Shown piece after piece: positions 60,319 to 64,000 of a DNA stretch of 64,000 nucleotides. The stretch is from the NCBI GenBank assembly GCA_963768085.1, contig CAVYGO010000003.1, positions 310,001 to 374,000 of the forward strand. The letters are read 5' to 3'. Both the position numbers and the translations under genes were made by a program. The stretch's first letter is position 1, and every line of letters begins with the position of its first letter. The DNA comes from Pukyongia sp963768085 (GTDB taxonomy: Bacteria; Bacteroidota; Bacteroidia; Flavobacteriales; Flavobacteriaceae). Under the pieces are notes generated by a model. It saw only the letters and a list, made by a program, of their open reading frames with translations, ran no database searches and had not been told where the DNA came from.

Positions 60319-62061
60319 TTAAAGTTTAATCACTTTTTTTGTTGCCCTACCAAAATCTCCTTCAAAAGTTACAAAGAGAGTTCCTCTCCAGTTCGGATTA
60401 AGAGTAAGATTGAATACTCCGTTCCCCGATTTCTGTTCTTCCGTCATAAGCTCTTGTCCCAGAATATTGTGAACTCGCACTGTAACAGGCCCGGCAAGGT
60501 TGTTCAGGTTGAATGATACGGAATCATCTGTAGGATTCGGATAAGGAGCCGAAATAGTATAGGCAGTAAGATCTCCTGCGCTTAAAACTTCGGTTGAAAT
60601 GGTCCAATAACCTTCCGGGGCAACGATAGGTCTTGATAATTCTTTCCCGGAATTAGCATCAGCCTCGATATAATATTCAACATCAGTGTTTGCAATGGAA
60701 ATATCGGTGGTCCAGTTATCACCGGAAACATTCGTCATTGCGGCCTGATTCCAGCTGGTGGTGCCTTCTTCCCGCCACATCACATCAACGGAACTAACTC
60801 CCGAAATATGCTTAACCATGGCGTCTAGCGTGACATCGGTATTGGTGTCGGCATTATACACCGGCTGGTGAACGATCCATAAAGGGTCTGCCACCCCGAT
60901 GGTATGGGTAATGCAGTGAATTGCGCCTACAAGGGCTATTAGATTCTCTCCTGAATTATCCACATCGATCCCAACAATATTATAACCGGGCATCATTTCC
61001 TGCCATTGCGCAAGGGCCGGGCCGTCAACTTCCGCACGATAGTAGGGAATCAGAATGGTTTTATTAATAAAAATCGCATTCGTAAAGTTTCTGTAGTAAC
61101 CCCCGGTGTCGGGATAGGATCCATTCGGACTAGGGGGTGCATCAATCCACTTCACGCGATAGGGAGTCCCGAAAACCGATTGAAAATTGTTTAAAACATA
61201 ATCAATATTCGCCGCGATCTGGGGACCGTCCGCAATTCCTTCAGGGTATTTACTAACCAATAATGTTTCTTCATCCAGCAGTTTCATATGCATATCGATA
61301 TGATTGATCACGTCGTATGGTAGCGGCGTCATCTTAATATAAGTATCGATGCCCATATATTGTTGCATGATATCATCGATCTGCGCTTCTGTTTTCGCTG
61401 TTACTCCATAAGGATTTCCGGCTGCATTTTCATTCAGGACTAACTCTGAAGCAAAAGCATTTCCCAGTCCATCCGACATATAATTTCCGCCGGTATTCAC
61501 AAGATCATTGGGAGCTGTATCGGTAATATAGATCGGGATTCCGGTAAGTGCTGCGTGTGCAGAAGGCATTATATTATCCATAGGTCTGGGTCTGTTGTAG
61601 ATCCAGTCCGTAAGGGCGCGTTCCCCGACATCGTCTGAGTAGATCGTATTTCCGGCATAATCACGGATCCAGATACTATTCCAGGGTTCATCCATAAATG
61701 TAACATTGGTAAGGTCCACCCCGTTAGACTGCAGATAGTTGGACACTGATGTCTCATTTTGTGTGGTGATTATCACTTTACACTCCTGAACAGCCGCCTC
61801 AACGATCTGTCGCAGGATATTAGGGAAACTCGGTTGCCATGTAATAAGTAAATACTCCACTTCCTCCCACTCGGCCGCAGCTCGTACCGGACCGGACGGG
61901 GGTGGCGTGAATCGATTACCTGTAAAGCTGTATTCGGAAATGATCTCCCGCTCAGCTTCTGTTAAGCCAACCGGCAGTATTTCACTTTCCTGTGCGAAAC
62001 TCGCTGTAGAAAAAAATACCAATAACCATATAAGGATGAAATTGGGGTAGAAACGCTTCAT
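60319..62061 (-). CDS. Type IX-secreted peptidylarginine/agmatine deiminase-family enzyme (PPAD-like)
   Basis: 580 residues: signal peptide 1-~23, deiminase fold ~60-400, an Ig-like spacer ~405-500 and a C-terminal sorting domain (YPNPTDDSVSFNLN ... RATKKVIKL) typical of type IX secretion. Catalytic positions in the order of P. gingivalis PPAD are all present: Asp134 (WIRDYAG), His254 and Asp256 (NHIDMHMKL), a conserved Asn (RNFTN, ~325-328) and nucleophile Cys383 (GAIHCITH). The family includes agmatine deiminases (cytoplasmic) and PPAD (secreted, citrullinates peptidyl arginine). Export and the PPAD-like domain order favour the second. The single gene has a TACCTTTC-like -7 box near 62099-62107. 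Confidence 0.88.
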   Translation of the reverse strand: MKRFYPNFILIWLLVFFSTASFAQESEILPVGLTEAEREIISEYSFTGNRFTPPPSGPVRAAAEWEEVEYLLITWQPSFPNILRQIVEAAVQECKVIITTQNETSVSNYLQSNGVDLTNVTFMDEPWNSIWIRDYAGNTIYSDDVGERALTDWIYNRPRPMDNIMPSAHAALTGIPIYITDTAPNDLVNTGGNYMSDGLGNAFASELVLNENAAGNPYGVTAKTEAQIDDIMQQYMGIDTYIKMTPLPYDVINHIDMHMKLLDEETLLVSKYPEGIADGPQIAANIDYVLNNFQSVFGTPYRVKWIDAPPSPNGSYPDTGGYYRNFTNAIFINKTILIPYYRAEVDGPALAQWQEMMPGYNIVGIDVDNSGENLIALVGAIHCITHTIGVADPLWIVHQPVYNADTNTDVTLDAMVKHISGVSSVDVMWREEGTTSWNQAAMTNVSGDNWTTDISIANTDVEYYIEADANSGKELSRPIVAPEGYWTISTEVLSAGDLTAYTISAPYPNPTDDSVSFNLNNLAGPVTVRVHNILGQELMTEEQKSGNGVFNLTLNPNWRGTLFVTFEGDFGRATKKVIKL

Positions 62062-62163
62062 TTTGTGCTTTTTATAGAATTCTGAATTTTTGCATGCGAA
62101 AGGTACGAAAAAAAGTATGCCTTGAATTTATCAGCTATGAATTATCAATGTATACATTCTGCG

Positions 62164-63075
62164 TTAATCTTGCTTTTTATCGAGTTGAACCGTTGGTATT
62201 TTTACGATCTCAAAGGTCGCTGAAGCAAGTTTAACTTTGCCTTGCGTCTTCTCGATTTCCACAGCTATGAGCTCGTTGAGACGGTGTTTTGTAAATCTTC
62301 GCTTTTTATAATCCACAATATACCGGAGATTGAATTGTATCCAATTGTCGGTTAAGGTGATCGCTAAAGTAGGAGCCACTACGGCATCCTCGATATAATA
62401 GCGTTTTACAACAGACTTCCACTTATCCATAGAAGCATTCACATAATCGCTAAGTTGTTCAGAGGCGACTTTAATAACTATGCTTTTTGCCAGTTCCATA
62501 TCCGATTCATAGTGTATGGGTAAATTGAATTCATCCCATATAAAAGGAAAATCCTGAGAATAGTTATAAACAGGGCCCTTAAAAACAAAAGCGTTGCTGA
62601 GCTTGACAATTCTGCCGCTGTAATTATCGCTGCTAACCCATTGACCAATCTCCATCATAGTGGTATATATACTGTCTATATCGATCACATCACCCTTAAT
62701 ACCGTTGATCTCTATGCGGTCTCCCGGCTTGTATACCTTCACAAAGAATATGTAGATAGAACCAGCAATGCTGAGAACTAATTCCTGAAGGGTAATCGCA
62801 ATTCCGGCGGTTAGTAATCCGATAGCAAGTGTAAAATCCTTTATATTTCCAGTGAAATATGACAGTGATAAAATGATCAAAATGATATAACCGATAACTT
62901 CAATCCCTTTCTGTGTTTTGTATCGGGCCTGGGTATCCGGCAACCGTTTGCGAAGCATCCGTCTGAAGAATTGGATAAGGGCCACTATAAAGATTACCCA
63001 TAATAAATACTTGATAAACATCATGGAGGTAGGATGGCTTTCCATCCATTGCCTGATCTGCTCAATAGAATTCAT
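62164..63075 (-). CDS. Mechanosensitive (MscS-family) ion channel
   Basis: 303 residues. Three N-terminal helices are followed by the MscS pore helix and beta domain (LLTAGIAITLQELVLSIAGSI and VYKPGDRIEINGIKGDVIDI), and a short C-terminal cytoplasmic part follows. MscS channels open under hypo-osmotic stress. Single gene on the minus strand upstream of the PPAD-like gene. Confidence 0.92.
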   Translation of the reverse strand: MNSIEQIRQWMESHPTSMMFIKYLLWVIFIVALIQFFRRMLRKRLPDTQARYKTQKGIEVIGYIILIILSLSYFTGNIKDFTLAIGLLTAGIAITLQELVLSIAGSIYIFFVKVYKPGDRIEINGIKGDVIDIDSIYTTMMEIGQWVSSDNYSGRIVKLSNAFVFKGPVYNYSQDFPFIWDEFNLPIHYESDMELAKSIVIKVASEQLSDYVNASMDKWKSVVKRYYIEDAVVAPTLAITLTDNWIQFNLRYIVDYKKRRFTKHRLNELIAVEIEKTQGKVKLASATFEIVKIPTVQLDKKQD

Positions 63076-63140
63076 AACCTTCGGGATTTCAAAGTTTTAA
63101 CTAATGTAAGTTATTTACTTCCTAAGATTTTTGACATTTA

Positions 63141-63785
63141 TCATACTTGGGTTAAATATTGTATAAAATCACCCCGGGGTATTTCCCGCGCACCCATTCG
63201 CTCAAGATGTTCCGTATACATCTGACAGTCGATCAATCGATACTTATTGCTTTTAAGTTTTTCAACCAAATAATACAGCGCAACCTTCGAAGCGTCACTT
63301 TCCAGGCTGAACATACTTTCTCCACAAAACACCAGTTGCGATTGAAGGTTTACCCCATAAAGTCCTCCCACCAACTTCTCTCCCTTCCATACTTCAACCG
63401 ATTGGGCCCAGCCGCTCTTGTGTAGTTCAATATAAGCTTCCAGCATCTCGTCGGTGATCCAGGTGCCTCCCTGATCCTCTCGTTTTATATCGGAGCATTG
63501 ATATATAACATCTTCAAATTTCGTATTGAACGTAACAGTGAAATGAGCCTTGCTTATTTTCTTCTGAAGATTTTTGGAAACATATAGGTCATCCGGAAAC
63601 AGAACCATCCTGGGGTCCGGACTCCACCACATAATAGGTTGCGCATCGCCATACCACGGAAAGATCCCGGATTGATAGGCCAGTTTCAAGCGGTCTACAG
63701 ACAAATCACCCCCAACAGCAAGAAGACCTTCGGAGGTAGCTTCGGTAACTGCCGGGAAGCAGATTTCTTCAGTAAGGAAATGCAT
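63141..63785 (-). CDS. aat: Leucyl/phenylalanyl-tRNA-protein transferase
   Basis: 214 residues. FPWYGDAQPIMWWSPDPRMV is the signature of Aat, and the C-terminal LIDCQMYTEHLERMGAREI fits. Aat adds Leu or Phe to N-terminal Arg/Lys of proteins as part of the N-degron pathway. The gene is complete, with ATG at 63785. Confidence 0.95.
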   Translation of the reverse strand: MHFLTEEICFPAVTEATSEGLLAVGGDLSVDRLKLAYQSGIFPWYGDAQPIMWWSPDPRMVLFPDDLYVSKNLQKKISKAHFTVTFNTKFEDVIYQCSDIKREDQGGTWITDEMLEAYIELHKSGWAQSVEVWKGEKLVGGLYGVNLQSQLVFCGESMFSLESDASKVALYYLVEKLKSNKYRLIDCQMYTEHLERMGAREIPRGDFIQYLTQV

Positions 63786-63877
63786 AATTCTGATTTCAGA
63801 GGTAGAAGATGATTAATCCCACCACTATCTCCATTGGATGAAGGACAGGAGCGGGATACCAGTTTTTTTACTAAAGC

Positions 63878-64000
63878 TTAAAACGGCAGATCATCATGAT
63901 CCTCTTCACTGAGGTCGGTTGCCGGCTCAAAGGCATCCTCCGGCGGTAATGGTGGCATATCACCTGAAACCGCCTGATCGATATTCTCTATGCGCCAACC
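63878..64000 (-). CDS. DUF3127 protein, 3' end only
   Basis: Minus-strand frame entering from the right edge; about 40 codons are visible (GWRIENIDQAVSGDMPPLPP ... EEDHDDLPF then TAA at 63878-63880). The final DDLPF resembles the acidic tail of single-strand DNA-binding proteins, and the sequence matches the end of DUF3127 proteins of Bacteroidota. The N-terminus lies outside the window. Confidence 0.7.
   Translation of the reverse strand, partial: GWRIENIDQAVSGDMPPLPPEDAFEPATDLSEEDHDDLPF

Noticed and set aside
1..64000. CRISPR arrays, tRNA/rRNA genes, insertion sequences, integrases, attachment sites
   Set aside because: Reading both strands showed no regularly spaced repeats, no cloverleaf-like sequences in the spacers, no transposase or integrase motifs, and no long terminal repeats.

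Overview
The window comes from a member of the Bacteroidota, most likely a marine Flavobacteriaceae. The support is a type IX secretion sorting domain on an exported enzyme, many Bacteroidota-typical families (DUF4271, DUF4296, DUF4421, DUF3098, DUF3127, GIN domain), almost no Shine-Dalgarno sequences, AT-rich spacers, and repeated TAnnTTTG -7 promoter boxes at short fixed distances upstream of genes. No rRNA, tRNA, CRISPR array, insertion sequence or prophage was found. Most of the window is core genome.

Layout. 1-2.2 kb: a truncated GIN-domain protein, a DoxX membrane protein and a membrane-anchored AraC regulator with a three-copy phased repeat between the last two. 2.3-15.4 kb: a ferredoxin-based energy block: rseC-rnfBCDGEA, convergent korAB (2-oxoacid:ferredoxin oxidoreductase), a ferredoxin, a full-length pyruvate:ferredoxin oxidoreductase and a small HEPN-like protein. 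As sequenced, rnfB carries two and rnfD one single-base insertion. 15.4-25.7 kb: NifU/Mrp Fe-S assembly, an alkyltransferase-like protein, a LysE exporter, trmB, a MurG-like glycosyltransferase, a two-component system, a LuxE-like / transglutaminase-like / DUF350 operon, and tyrS. 25.9-31.9 kb: outer-membrane beta-barrels, a large AsmA-type protein and a DUF4421 protein.

32-42.3 kb is the most accessory-looking part. A membrane-anchored sigma-54 activator is followed by two perfect inverted repeats, a correctly spaced -24/-12 promoter, a small ABM-like protein and an exported sulfatase. Next come the decayed tail of a HupE/UreJ-type gene and a run of envelope genes: a transporter-suffix protein, two related beta-barrels, a TMEM175-like channel, a DUF4136 lipoprotein, a K+ channel and two more barrels.

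42.4-64 kb is mostly housekeeping: an epimerase, a DUF4296-dihydroorotase-Dpm1 operon, a DUF4271 and HemD-like pair, pckA, a saccharopine dehydrogenase-like gene, a zinc peptidase, leuS, an ftsX-lipoprotein-DUF3098-uppP-truB operon, a frameshifted TonB-like gene, tag, a type IX-secreted peptidylarginine-deiminase-like enzyme, an MscS channel, aat and the tail of a DUF3127 gene.

Main points of interest: the sigma-54 sulfatase regulon; the secreted PPAD-like deiminase; the Rnf/OFOR ferredoxin block with its three frameshifts; the HupE/UreJ remnant; the phased AraC operator; and the LuxE/transglutaminase/DUF350 operon. All family names come from reading motifs, not from searches.
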